The notes under the pieces: generated by a model
The model's database searches: none
Told to the model about the DNA's origin: nothing
Seen by the model: only the letters and a program-made list of their open reading frames with translations
Program-made: the position numbers and the translations under genes
NCBI RefSeq assembly: GCF_000186265.1
Contig: NC_014934.1
Span: 3,472,001-3,536,000, forward strand
Direction: 5' to 3'
DNA: 64,000 nucleotides
From: Cellulophaga algicola DSM 14237
Lineage (GTDB): Bacteria > Bacteroidota > Bacteroidia > Flavobacteriales > Flavobacteriaceae
Part shown: positions 44,596-53,823 of the stretch, one piece after another
Layout: each line of letters starts with the position of its first letter
Position numbering within the stretch: the first letter of the stretch is position 1

Positions 44596-44997
44596 TTATG
44601 CCTTAACAAGCTCATTCGTTTGCCAGTACTCAAAAACAGTTTTTAATTTTGTTTCGTAATCTTCATATTTTAAAGGTTTTATAACATAACCAGCCACCCC
44701 TATTCTGTAACATTCTAATAAATCTGCTCTATTTTCAGATGTGGTTAATATAATAGTAGGTAAGTACTTGTATTTTGGGTCTGCTTTTATAATTTCAAGA
44801 AATTCAATTCCGCTCATTCTTGGCATATTCAAATCTAACAGAATAATATCTGGTAGTTTTGAGCTTGATTTTAAAATATCTAAAGCTTGTTCGCCATTCT
44901 TAGCCTCAATTATATTATGTTTTAATTGTAGTTTAGAAACTGTTCTTTGTAGTTTCATTGTTTCAATCGTGTCGTCTTCAATAAATAATACGTCCAT
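44596..44997 (-). CDS. Single-domain response regulator (CheY-like)
   Basis: This 133-residue receiver has acidic residues E7/D8/D9, phospho-acceptor D55 in LLDLNMP, T85 region TTSEN and K103 in VIKPL. There is no output domain. It lies 78 bp upstream of the H-NOX gene on the same strand and may be the first gene of the operon or a separate unit. It could serve as a phosphate shuttle between the receiver-less kinases and Hpt, which would explain how the relay works (inference). Confidence 0.9.
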   Translation of the reverse strand: MDVLFIEDDTIETMKLQRTVSKLQLKHNIIEAKNGEQALDILKSSSKLPDIILLDLNMPRMSGIEFLEIIKADPKYKYLPTIILTTSENRADLLECYRIGVAGYVIKPLKYEDYETKLKTVFEYWQTNELVKA

Positions 44998-45252
44998 AGC
45001 TTTATAAATTAGACTGCAAATATTTCATTTTATATCGTATTAAAATTCATCAAGTAGATGAATAACTAATAAGTATCGGTGAGTGGTAATTCTATATAGA
45101 CTAACATATTTCTATAGGGTGTAAGTGACTGTAAATTAAAGAGAACCCTCAATTGTGTAGTGCTATTTTTTACAATTTCACAAAGAGATAGCAATTGTTC
45201 TTAGCTGTTCTAAAAAAAAGCACTAAATTAATCCTCTTAAAATTACATCAGT

Positions 45253-46704
45253 TTGAATCCATACTACGTTTTAGGCATCATTGCTATTTACTTTATTATT
45301 TTAATGGTTATTTCTCATTTTACCTCTAAAAATGGTAGTGATGAGTCTTATTTTACGGGAGACCGTCAATCGCCTTGGTTTTTAGTTGCCTTTGGTATGG
45401 TAGGAGCAGGGCTCTCTGGAGTCACCTTTGTATCACTCCCAGGAATGGTGGGGAATAATAATTTCTATTTCTATCAATTTATATTAGGGAATGTAGTAGG
45501 GTATTTATTTATCACATTTGTATTAATTCCACTTTACTTTAAACTCCAATTGGTTTCTATTTATGGGTATTTAAAAGAGCGGTTTGGCGTAAATTCCTAT
45601 AAAACAGGCTCTCTATTTTTTTTAATATCACAATCGTTTGGGGCAGCCTTAAGGTTATTATTAGCTTCTAAAATATTGCAGTTTGCTCTTTTTGATGCCT
45701 TGAATGTCCCATTTTTTATCACCGTTATTATCATTCTTTTATTGGTGTGGTTGTACACCAATAAGTCTGGAATAAAGACGATTGTTTGGACAGATACCTT
45801 ACAAACCACCTTTTTAATTTTAGGAGCAGTCATATCAATCTATGCAATTACCACTTCCTTAAATTTAAATTTTAGTACTGCTATTACTGCAGTTACGGAG
45901 CATACCTATTTTGATATTTTTAATTGGGATGGCGCTTCTGGAAACAATTTCTACAAGCAGTTTATTGCAGGTATTTTAGTAGCTATTGCTATGATAGGTT
46001 TAGACCAGAATATGATGCAAAAAACCTTAACCTGTAAAAATCAATGGGATGCTCAGAAGAACACACTTACCTATAGTCTAATATTGGCAGCAACGCAGTT
46101 TCTATTTTTAGGGCTTGGCGTTTTGTTATACATCTATGCCGAGAAAAACGGAATTTCACTTCCTGTAAATGATAAAGGAGAATTAATTCATACAGATACG
46201 CTATTCCCTAATTTAGCATTAAATCATTTAGGAGCTTTTGCAGCCATATTTTTCTTATTAGGGATTATAGCAGCCTCTTTCTCTAGTGTAGATTCTTCCT
46301 TAACAGCCCTAACGACTTCTTTTACCTATGATTTTTTAGATATTTCAGAAAAGTCTGGGAAACAACGAAAAAGTTTAAAGAATAAAGTGTTACTAGGTTT
46401 TTCTGTTATCATATTTACCATCATTATGCTTTTCGCAAATAGCAAAGGCGATGTAATATCTCTAATCTTTAAAGTTGCAGGGTATACTTACGGACCGTTG
46501 TTAGGTTTATTTCTGTTAGGAATGTTTACTAAAATTACACTTAAAGATAAATGGGTTCCTGTTGTTTGTCTTTTGGCACCTTTTGTAACCTACGGGTTGA
46601 GTGAAGTATTAATAGCAAAATTTAAGTTCGATTTTGGTTTTGTGAACATCGCCGTAAATGCAGGTTTAACCATTTTAGGCTTGTTGCTTTTGCGAAAAAA
46701 GTAA
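45253..46704 (+). CDS. Sodium:solute symporter (SSS family)
   Basis: The 483-residue protein with about 13 membrane helices is of the SSS family. It has FVSLPGMVG, a GQ-poor helix 5, GLDQNMMQKTLTCKNQWDA (equivalent of the SSS signature) and SSVDSSLTALTTSF, where Ser residues line the Na2 site. An in-frame stop at 45238 and no ATG before the first helix make TTG at 45253 the most likely start. It is monocistronic. Substrate (sugar, sialic acid, amino acid or other) is not predictable. Confidence 0.87.
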   Translation: MNPYYVLGIIAIYFIILMVISHFTSKNGSDESYFTGDRQSPWFLVAFGMVGAGLSGVTFVSLPGMVGNNNFYFYQFILGNVVGYLFITFVLIPLYFKLQLVSIYGYLKERFGVNSYKTGSLFFLISQSFGAALRLLLASKILQFALFDALNVPFFITVIIILLLVWLYTNKSGIKTIVWTDTLQTTFLILGAVISIYAITTSLNLNFSTAITAVTEHTYFDIFNWDGASGNNFYKQFIAGILVAIAMIGLDQNMMQKTLTCKNQWDAQKNTLTYSLILAATQFLFLGLGVLLYIYAEKNGISLPVNDKGELIHTDTLFPNLALNHLGAFAAIFFLLGIIAASFSSVDSSLTALTTSFTYDFLDISEKSGKQRKSLKNKVLLGFSVIIFTIIMLFANSKGDVISLIFKVAGYTYGPLLGLFLLGMFTKITLKDKWVPVVCLLAPFVTYGLSEVLIAKFKFDFGFVNIAVNAGLTILGLLLLRKK

Positions 46705-46781
46705 GCTTAACATTTTCATAGGATTACGATAGAAGTAGGCTGATTGTTATTCCTTAGTATTGTGATTGATTTAAAATATAT

Positions 46782-47621
46782 ATGATGAAACTAGTAAATT
46801 TTTTACTTACCATTTTTTGCTTTTCTGCTATGGGTTACGGACAAGTGACTTCTATCATGAGTTATAATATCCGTTTAGATGTAGCCTCAGATGGAGAAAA
46901 CGCATGGCCCTTGCGAAAGGATTTTGTTATAGATCAGTTAAAATTTTACAGTCCAGATATTTTTGGTATTCAAGAAGGTACACCGCAGCAGACAGCTTAC
47001 TTAGCAGCACAATTAAAAGACTATAAATTTATAGGCGTAGGAAGAGATGGGGGAGATAAAGGAGAATACTCTGCTATTTTTTATAATTCATCGCAATTTA
47101 CGGTAGCAGAAGAAAATACTTTTTGGCTTTCAGAAACCCCCACAGAAGTTTCTATGGGTTGGGATGCTGCTTGTAATAGAGTGTGTACGTACGGTTTGTT
47201 TACCAACAAGGATACAAAAGAAAAGTTTTGGGTATTTAATACGCACTTAGACCATAAAGGGGCTAGAGCTAGAGCCCAAGGGGTGCAGTTAATTTTGAAT
47301 AAAATAAAGGAAGTAAACACAAAAGACTATCCTGTAGTCTTAACAGGAGATTTTAATCTAGAACCCACAGATGAAGTTATAGCGACAGTAAAAAATGTGT
47401 TGATCGATGCTAAGGAAGTGGCGCACTTGACTTTTGGACCGGAAGGTACCTTTAATGCGTTTAAGTTCACGACCGCTGTAAAAAGAAGGATAGACTATAT
47501 ATTTATCGCCCCAAATCAGGTTAACGTTACTAAATACGCGGTGTTGAGCGATTCTAAAGACTTAAAGTATCCTTCAGATCATTTACCGGTGTATATAGAA
47601 TTTGAAATTAAAAGAAGGTAA
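46782..47621 (+). CDS. Exported endonuclease/exonuclease/phosphatase-family protein
   Basis: The 279-residue protein has a signal peptide (MMKLVNFLLTIFCFSAMGYGQ) and an EEP fold: MSYNIRLD, IQEGTPQQ (metal Glu), NTHLDHKGARAR, LTGDFNLEP and SDHLPVY (catalytic Asp-His). Such exported members act on phosphodiesters such as nucleic acid or phospholipid, and many in this phylum are annotated only generally. It is encoded 77 bp after the symporter and may use its own promoter. Confidence 0.88.
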   Translation: MMKLVNFLLTIFCFSAMGYGQVTSIMSYNIRLDVASDGENAWPLRKDFVIDQLKFYSPDIFGIQEGTPQQTAYLAAQLKDYKFIGVGRDGGDKGEYSAIFYNSSQFTVAEENTFWLSETPTEVSMGWDAACNRVCTYGLFTNKDTKEKFWVFNTHLDHKGARARAQGVQLILNKIKEVNTKDYPVVLTGDFNLEPTDEVIATVKNVLIDAKEVAHLTFGPEGTFNAFKFTTAVKRRIDYIFIAPNQVNVTKYAVLSDSKDLKYPSDHLPVYIEFEIKRR

Positions 47622-47709
47622 ATCGTATTTTTTTTTTAAACCCTAATGCATTCATAATTAAGTTTTTGCAAACTTAAAATTAACATTCTTAAAATTACTT
47701 AAAATTTAA

Positions 47710-47741
47710 TTGCAAATTATTTATTGAAAACAGTATATTTG
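47710..47741 (+). promoter_or_regulatory. tRNA-Arg promoter, TTG (-33) and TATATTTG (-7)
   Basis: The exact flavobacterial -7 TATATTTG (47734-47741) has a TTG 21 bp upstream (47710-47712) and lies 36 bp before the mature tRNA 5' end. It is the clearest housekeeping-type promoter in the window. Confidence 0.8.
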
Positions 47742-47777
47742 CAGCCTCTAAGAATTAAATTTAATTCTTTCAGTGTA

Positions 47778-47851
<74 letters not shown>

Positions 47852-47856
47852 CATCA

Positions 47857-47887
47857 AAAGTCTCTGAATTTTCAGAGACTTTTTTTG
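47857..47887 (+). terminator. Intrinsic terminator after tRNA-Arg
   Basis: A perfect long stem AAAGTCTCTGAA / TTCAGAGACTTT ends in a T-tract, starting 6 bp after the tRNA. Confidence 0.9.
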
Positions 47888-47915
47888 TTTCTATACTTTC
47901 GTATATCCTTTATTC

Positions 47916-48011
47916 GTGAATACGCACTCCATAGCTATAGAAAATTTACGTGTATTTCGTCGTAAATTAGAAAAATTATACGATCAGTTTACCGATTTAT
48001 CTTATTTTTAG
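47916..48011 (+). pseudogene. Short remnant reading frame behind tRNA-Arg
   Basis: A 31-codon GTG-started frame (NTHSIAIENLRVFRRKLEKL...) reads like the start of a helical protein and ends abruptly at TAG. The rest of 47852-48139 holds only the tRNA terminator and the repeated hcp leader. It may be the stump of a gene cut when the accessory island formed. Family not recognised. Confidence 0.3.
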
Positions 48012-48039
48012 CTGTTCAGTAGTGGGGAGCCCTTGGTAT

Positions 48040-48128
48040 TGGTATTTTAAAAAGTAGCATTTCTGTTATCTTATTATATAAATAGCCAATACAATTACGT
48101 TATCCTTCTATAGTTAAACAGTACAAGC
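48040..48128 (+). repeat. hcp leader, copy 1 of an 89-bp direct repeat
   Basis: The sequence from TGGTATTTTAAAAAGTAGC to CAGTACAAGC directly before hcp recurs at 56499-56587 with two mismatches. It ends 11 bp before the hcp start and probably carries its expression signals, though no TAnnTTTG box is obvious. Confidence 0.85.
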
Positions 48129-48139
48129 ACCAGTAACCT

Positions 48140-48823
48140 ATGGCTTTTCTAGCAAAACTCTTTATCAACGGAGAACAACGTAATGTTCTCAATGGCACTT
48201 ATGTATACCATCAACTTCTTGATGCTAGGGGAAAGCCTAAAGCAAAGGTAGAAGGCGGACAATTAAACTTTGTGGTAGAATCTACCGGAGATGATGCTTT
48301 GTTTCATTTATGGATGTTAGATGATTACCAAATGTATGATGGGTATATCCGTTTCTTTAAAAGAGATGGGTTGAGTAAATTGTTTGATTTTGAATTCGCC
48401 AATTGCTATTGTGTAGGATTGCGAGAGCAATTTAGCGCTACGGGTCACGATCCGCTTAAAATGGAACTCACCATTACTCCAGGCATACAACGTGTGCGCG
48501 ATGTAATTTTTGAGAAAGTCTGGAACCCTAGTAATCCTTTTGCGGAGGCTCCGGTTGTTAAAGAAGATTTAGAACCAAAAATTTTATCTTGTAGGTATAC
48601 TGACACAGAAGGTGATGTAGTAGAAGAACTATATGAAGACACGCTAATTTTAGAGGTAAGAACAGAAAATTGCATAGGTAAACTAGTAGATATAGATTTA
48701 TCTGATGATGATTATGACTTTAAGTATAATGGAGTACATCTGGATAATGATATTTTAGAAGATCTATTGATTACATCAAACCTCCAAAAAGTAGAATTAG
48801 AAATTTTCGAAGAAGAAGATTAA
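48140..48823 (+). CDS. Type VI secretion tube protein TssD (Hcp) with C-terminal extension
   Basis: Residues 1-about 132 match Bacteroidota TssD/Hcp: MAFLAKLFINGEQRNVLN, NFVVESTGDD, DGYIRFFKRDGLSKL and KMELTITPG. The remaining 95 residues form an acidic extension (EPKILSCRYTDTEGDVVEELYEDTLILEV...) absent from ordinary Hcp. It would sit in or on the tube lumen and may carry or dock the effector encoded 20 bp downstream. No sheath, baseplate or ClpV gene is in the window. Confidence 0.82.
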   Translation: MAFLAKLFINGEQRNVLNGTYVYHQLLDARGKPKAKVEGGQLNFVVESTGDDALFHLWMLDDYQMYDGYIRFFKRDGLSKLFDFEFANCYCVGLREQFSATGHDPLKMELTITPGIQRVRDVIFEKVWNPSNPFAEAPVVKEDLEPKILSCRYTDTEGDVVEELYEDTLILEVRTENCIGKLVDIDLSDDDYDFKYNGVHLDNDILEDLLITSNLQKVELEIFEEED

Positions 48824-48843
48824 TCCTCGTAAAAACGTAACAA

Positions 48844-51800
48844 ATGGCAACGGTAAGATTACAAGAAAATACAGCACAACAGGCAACAGCGGAAGCGCCA
48901 CCTGAGGGGAGGAAATCAATTTCAGAAATGATTTTTATACCTGCTATTTCTGAAGATTTAGAGGATGGTAGTGAAAGAAGTTCTCAGGAAGTTTGGGTTT
49001 TGGATGCAAAAAGATATAAGGCTTTTAAAGAAGAAGCAGATAAATATGATGAAGCCGCAAAACAATTAGAAGAAGCAAAAATAAACTTAGGTAAAGCTAA
49101 AGATGAACCTAGTGTAGCATCAGCTACATCAGAGTTAGAAACCGCACAAACAAGAATGCGTGAAGTTTTAGCAAAAGGTATGGGTCTAAGTGATACAACC
49201 TTAACCCCTGTGCCCCAAGGTTCACATGAGAAATTAATAGAGTGCTATGGTTATGTAAATAAACGCACGTTTTATGTTTCTGCCCATGATATAAAAAAAG
49301 TATCTGATACAAAAACGAAGGGTAATCGAAAATTTCGTTTTCCAGTAAGTTTCTTTGAACCAACAGGTAAAAATAAATATACGTTTAAGATTGATAATTA
49401 TATCACTGACAGCACAGATGGGAAAGCAGATGATAATAATAGAGAGGTAAATGATGCAAAGGATGAAGAGGCCGGTAAGGATAAAAAAAATGTAATTACA
49501 AGAGCTTATGACGGGTTAAAGGCTGACTTGAACAAAGAGTGGAAATTATTAGATAATTCTGGTCAACTTAAATCAAAACATCTGGTAAAAGTTATTGCAC
49601 CAAGTATTGCTTCGTTTTTAACTGATGAGAATTATGATATTGTTGATGCTAAAATTAAAATGTTTAATGAAGCAGCGAATTTTTCTTTCCAAGAATATGA
49701 AAAAAAACAAAAGGAAATTATTAAGTTTTTAAGTTATGGAATAAAAGAAGAAGTTTCAAAAGATAAAGTAGAAGATAAAAAGGAAAAAGAAGAACCAGAA
49801 GAGTTTACTCATTTTCATTGGGGGAAAATACAGCTATTGGTGCATGAAATATGGAGAGATTCAGATTCCGAATTTCCTTCTGAATTTAAGAATAAATATC
49901 CAAGAATTCCTTTAAAACAAGATACCAGAAAAGCTATCATAGATTACATAGAAAAAGAGCCATTGCCAGAAGCTACATATGATTATGGTGGAGGGGCTCA
50001 ATTTATGCGTTATACAGCGAATGTAGGGGGTAAAGTTAATTTCGATTTTTCTAAGGGTATTGCAAATGCTTCTTTTGGAGCAAGTACTCAATTTTCATTA
50101 GCACAGGCGGGAGCAGAATTTAACAGGTATTTTCCAGACAATAAAGGTACAAGTCTTGAGTTTAGAGCTACCGTATTTGAAGAATGTTTTGAACCTAAAT
50201 TATTGGGTACTGGAGATAACCTTTTTCAGGATACGGCTCCTATGTATGCACACAATTCATCTTTTCCCATGCCATTGGCGTTATTAAACACAACAAGGCA
50301 GCTGAGTAATATAAAAAACGATAGCAGAGGTTTTAAAGATTTAACTTCAGAAATTGTAATACAAGTAGCAGGGCATGCAGATACTACCGGCGGAAATTCC
50401 TATAATCAAAATATGGGCTATCGTCGGGCAAATGGTGTACATGCATTTTTTACCAACAATAACGTTCAATGGTTAGAATTTTTTAAACGAGGTATTTGGA
50501 AAGATGAAGAGCGAGATTTAATGGAGCTAACAATCTATATGCTAAAGAATCATAATTCTGCAGCTTTTGATAAAGTGATGAATACTAAAATAACGGATGA
50601 AGGAGACTTTACGTCGAATATTTTAGAAAAAATGATGACAGCAATTTTTGATTACGACTATCCCCCTGAAAATATAAGATCAGCAAATCTAAGTAGTCAA
50701 ATTAAAGGTCGTGTTCTTCTAGAAAATTTTAAGATTGGAGGAAGTCTAGGTATTAAGAAATCTGATGAAGCCTTAATAGAAGAGTATAACCAATTGCTGA
50801 AAAAACATCTCTTAAGACAAGTAACAGATATTTCTGAGAAAGATTTTAGACGTTTTTATATAGATACAGAAATGCATCCTATACTAACTTATGGTGAGGA
50901 AATATTAAAAATACCTCTACAGGGTCGTGTTGCTGCGAACCGAACGGTTACACTAAACATGTGGGGTGTAGTTAGAGATAAACAGGAAGTTGAAAGAGAT
51001 ATTAAGTTTGGTGCCGCACGTATAAAGATACACGGTCAAGTGAGTGGGTTTGTAGGGGCTAACATTGCGCTATCTGGTGCTGTAGAATTAAATACGTATA
51101 AAGGCGTAACGCAATTAGTGGCGAAACAAAAAGAGTCAGACGTTGTTGCGAAATATGAAGGGGATCAAATAGTACCTGCAGATGATATTCATAAAAATAA
51201 TCCTACGTCTACAGTAGAAGCATTTGATCCCAACCTAACCTTTAGTGGTGAGGCCTTTGTAGGAGCAAAAGCAGAGGCATCCTTGAGTGCAGCGCTAGAA
51301 TGGCAAAATCCAGAAAAAGGACCAAATTTTGGTTTATTAGCTAGCATTGGAGGTTTAGTTTCAGGATCTGCTGGCGCAGGTATTGAAGGTGAGTTCAAAA
51401 TTGGTTTTGATCAAGAATCTAAAACATTTCAAATAAAAATGAAAGCCAGTGTTACTTGGGGTTTAGGTGGTGGTGGGGCATGGTCTTTAAGTATTGGTGT
51501 AGAACAGCTTTATGATTTTATTATATTAGTGTATAATAAATTAGAAGAAAACGATTTTAATTTTGTAGCAATTTTTGAAAAAGCTACTGATACTAAAGGA
51601 GTGCCTACGGAATCTAGGACAGATGTATTTAAAGTATACGAAGCATGGATGCACCAGTTATGGAATGATAAAGAATATGGTAAAGCTGGTGCAGCCGCAC
51701 TTGTAGGAGCTGGTGCAGTTATAGCCTTTTCATTATTAGAAGATATTGATGATCTTCTTAGAAAATTTAAAGAGTACAAAAGAGATCAAAAAGCGACTAA

Positions 51801-52260
51801 AAATTTAGTAAATAATGTATTTCTTGATGAAAAGTATAAAACACTTAGGTTTGCACCACCACGTGTAAAGGGTCGTATGCTATACCAAATAATAGAACAC
51901 AAATTTTGGGATGGAGCTGATATCTTGGATGGCGATTTGTATAAAAACTGTGAACAAGCAGCAATTATTATTATAAAAACAGTTAATCACGGACGAGAGT
52001 GGCAAGAAATTATAGAACATTTAGCAATAAAAGATCCTGACGGCAAAGAGTATAGAGTATATGACGAAACTGCTAAAAAAGATGATCCAGGGAATTTTTT
52101 ACGTCCACAAGAGGGGTCACAGTTTTTAAGGAAATTATTAAATGATATTGAAGATTGGAATACTGTTTGCAATCACGTAAACAAATTACCACATTTAGGA
52201 GAAGCATGGAAATTAGAACCAAAAAATGAAAAACCTTATGTCCCCTATAGACCCTATTAG
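48844..52260 (+). CDS. Probable type VI effector with OmpA-like domain
   Basis: The 1138-residue protein has no signal peptide. It contains an N-terminal helical region with coiled coil (about 55-105), a charged linker (about 190-330), an OmpA-type peptidoglycan-binding motif near 503-535 (VAGHADTTGGNSYNQ...RRANGV), and beta-rich repeats (about 690-880) ending in a Gly-rich stretch (WGLGGGGAWSLSIG). A hydrophobic helix (about 950-970) and a C-terminal tip (about 1000-1138; YQIIEHKFWDGADIL) follow. Position after hcp and before lipoproteins argues for an envelope-targeting effector. The tip's activity is not recognised; a fragment of it recurs at 63854. Confidence 0.65.
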   Translation: MATVRLQENTAQQATAEAPPEGRKSISEMIFIPAISEDLEDGSERSSQEVWVLDAKRYKAFKEEADKYDEAAKQLEEAKINLGKAKDEPSVASATSELETAQTRMREVLAKGMGLSDTTLTPVPQGSHEKLIECYGYVNKRTFYVSAHDIKKVSDTKTKGNRKFRFPVSFFEPTGKNKYTFKIDNYITDSTDGKADDNNREVNDAKDEEAGKDKKNVITRAYDGLKADLNKEWKLLDNSGQLKSKHLVKVIAPSIASFLTDENYDIVDAKIKMFNEAANFSFQEYEKKQKEIIKFLSYGIKEEVSKDKVEDKKEKEEPEEFTHFHWGKIQLLVHEIWRDSDSEFPSEFKNKYPRIPLKQDTRKAIIDYIEKEPLPEATYDYGGGAQFMRYTANVGGKVNFDFSKGIANASFGASTQFSLAQAGAEFNRYFPDNKGTSLEFRATVFEECFEPKLLGTGDNLFQDTAPMYAHNSSFPMPLALLNTTRQLSNIKNDSRGFKDLTSEIVIQVAGHADTTGGNSYNQNMGYRRANGVHAFFTNNNVQWLEFFKRGIWKDEERDLMELTIYMLKNHNSAAFDKVMNTKITDEGDFTSNILEKMMTAIFDYDYPPENIRSANLSSQIKGRVLLENFKIGGSLGIKKSDEALIEEYNQLLKKHLLRQVTDISEKDFRRFYIDTEMHPILTYGEEILKIPLQGRVAANRTVTLNMWGVVRDKQEVERDIKFGAARIKIHGQVSGFVGANIALSGAVELNTYKGVTQLVAKQKESDVVAKYEGDQIVPADDIHKNNPTSTVEAFDPNLTFSGEAFVGAKAEASLSAALEWQNPEKGPNFGLLASIGGLVSGSAGAGIEGEFKIGFDQESKTFQIKMKASVTWGLGGGGAWSLSIGVEQLYDFIILVYNKLEENDFNFVAIFEKATDTKGVPTESRTDVFKVYEAWMHQLWNDKEYGKAGAAALVGAGAVIAFSLLEDIDDLLRKFKEYKRDQKATKNLVNNVFLDEKYKTLRFAPPRVKGRMLYQIIEHKFWDGADILDGDLYKNCEQAAIIIIKTVNHGREWQEIIEHLAIKDPDGKEYRVYDETAKKDDPGNFLRPQEGSQFLRKLLNDIEDWNTVCNHVNKLPHLGEAWKLEPKNEKPYVPYRPY

Positions 52261-53044
52261 AAAAATTAGCAGTGTATTATTTATAGGTTTCGCGTTAAGC
52301 TGTAATTCACAAAAAAGCGCAACACCAGAGCAAGAGCAAATATTAGAAGATGTAAAAGCTAATTTTGTTTTTGTAGAAGGGGGCACGTTTATTATGGGGA
52401 ATAATGATTACCATTATACTACGCTGGAGCATCAAGTTACTTTAGATAGTTACTCTATAAGTAAATATGAAACAACTTTAAAAGAGTTTGATTTATATAC
52501 GGAGTTGAATAATTTAGAACTTATTTATCCTGATTATAGAAATCAAGAAGATATGGGCCCAGATTACGGTGCTATTGGCATGAATTGGTACCAAGCACAA
52601 TCTTATTGTCAATGGTTAGGGGAACAGCTTAATTTACCTATAGATTTACCAACAGAAGCCCAATGGGAATATGCAGCACGTAGCCGTGGGCTAGATGTAG
52701 AGCATGCAACCAATAGCGGAAAAATTGAAGGAAGTTTTACAGAGAAAAGAAACTATCCTGTTTATGATACAATTGTAGGAGCTTACCCGCCAAACCCTTT
52801 AGGTATATATGATATGTCTGGAGGTAGACCGGAATGGACTAATGATTGGCTAGTAGGTTATAGTAAAGACACCTTGGTAAACCCAAGGTATGATACCATA
52901 CATAATTATGAAGAGAAAATGGTCAGAGGCTGGCATAAATTAAGGTATTCAGTATATAGTAGGGGAGGCTCTAGAGAACCAAATAATGATGGTTCGGGGG
53001 TAGGTTTTCGTTGTGTATGCAATCAAAAAACTGAAATAGAGTAA
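52226..53044 (+). CDS. FGE-fold (SUMF1-like) lipoprotein, copy 1
   Basis: The 272-residue protein starts within the effector's last codons (35-bp overlap) and has a lipobox at ALSC26. The rest is a formylglycine-generating-enzyme fold: FVEGGTFIMGNN, ISKYETT, WYQAQSYCQWLG, LPTEAQWEYAAR, GIYDMSG, EWTNDW and a GFRCVC end. The catalytic copper-binding Cys pair of true FGE is not evident, so it is likely a binding protein. Lipidation in tandem directly after an effector suggests an immunity protein (inference). Its first half is nearly identical in DNA to copy 3. Confidence 0.85.
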   Translation: MKNLMSPIDPIRKISSVLFIGFALSCNSQKSATPEQEQILEDVKANFVFVEGGTFIMGNNDYHYTTLEHQVTLDSYSISKYETTLKEFDLYTELNNLELIYPDYRNQEDMGPDYGAIGMNWYQAQSYCQWLGEQLNLPIDLPTEAQWEYAARSRGLDVEHATNSGKIEGSFTEKRNYPVYDTIVGAYPPNPLGIYDMSGGRPEWTNDWLVGYSKDTLVNPRYDTIHNYEEKMVRGWHKLRYSVYSRGGSREPNNDGSGVGFRCVCNQKTEIE

Positions 53045-53823
53045 TGTATGTAAAATTGTCTTTAATCTTATGTTGCGTATTAACGCAAAGTTGTAATTCA
53101 CAAAAAAAAGTAACCCCAGAACAGGAACAAATTTTAGAAGCGGCAAAAGCAAATTTTGTATTTGTAGAAGGAGGTACGTTTACAATGGGTAAAAATGGAG
53201 TTTCAATTGCGTATGAACATGAGGTTACATTAGACAGTTACTCGATAAGTAAGTACGAAACAACTTGGGAGGAATTTGATTTGTATCATATTATGAATGA
53301 TTTAGAAATAATTAACTCACATCATCGAGGTAAAATAAAAGATTATGGGCCTAAATATGCAGCTAAAAAAAACACATGGTTTTTAGCAAAATCGTATTGT
53401 CAATGGTTAGGGGAACAACTTAATTTACCTATAGATTTACCGACGGAGGCCCAGTGGGAATATGCAGCACGTAGTCGTGGGTTAAATGTAGAGCATGCCA
53501 CGGATAGTGGTATTATTGAAGTAGGTGAAGATGATAATTACGGGACGGATACACCTGTTGGCACCTATCCTCCAAACCCCGTAGGCATTTATGATATGTC
53601 TGGAGATAGAGCTGAATGGACCAATGATTGGTTAGCATTATATTCAAAAGAACCTGTTGTAAATCCTAGGTTTGATAGTATAGTTTCTGGTACTGTAAAA
53701 GTAATCCGTGGTTTTCACTCTTTAAGTAATTCTGTGTACATACGTAGCTCTAGAGAGCCTGAGCAAGATGGTTTTGGCGGAGGTTTCCGTTGTGTTTGCA
53801 ACCAAAAAACTCCTATAGAGTAA
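53044..53823 (+). CDS. FGE-fold lipoprotein, copy 2
   Basis: The 259-residue paralogue has a lipobox at TQSC17 and the same FGE landmarks (FVEGGTFTMGKN, ISKYETTWEEF, PTEAQWEYAARSRGL, GIYDMSGDRAEWTNDW, GGGFRCVCN). The start ATG overlaps the previous stop (TAATG), so the three copies are translationally coupled. The ligand-facing middle (residues about 50-100) differs most from copies 1 and 3, as expected if copies neutralise different toxins. Confidence 0.85.
   Translation: MYVKLSLILCCVLTQSCNSQKKVTPEQEQILEAAKANFVFVEGGTFTMGKNGVSIAYEHEVTLDSYSISKYETTWEEFDLYHIMNDLEIINSHHRGKIKDYGPKYAAKKNTWFLAKSYCQWLGEQLNLPIDLPTEAQWEYAARSRGLNVEHATDSGIIEVGEDDNYGTDTPVGTYPPNPVGIYDMSGDRAEWTNDWLALYSKEPVVNPRFDSIVSGTVKVIRGFHSLSNSVYIRSSREPEQDGFGGGFRCVCNQKTPIE

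Noticed and set aside
47852-48139. Integrase or att duplication next to tRNA-Arg
   Set aside because: No recombinase gene and no second copy of the tRNA 3' end was found within the window.
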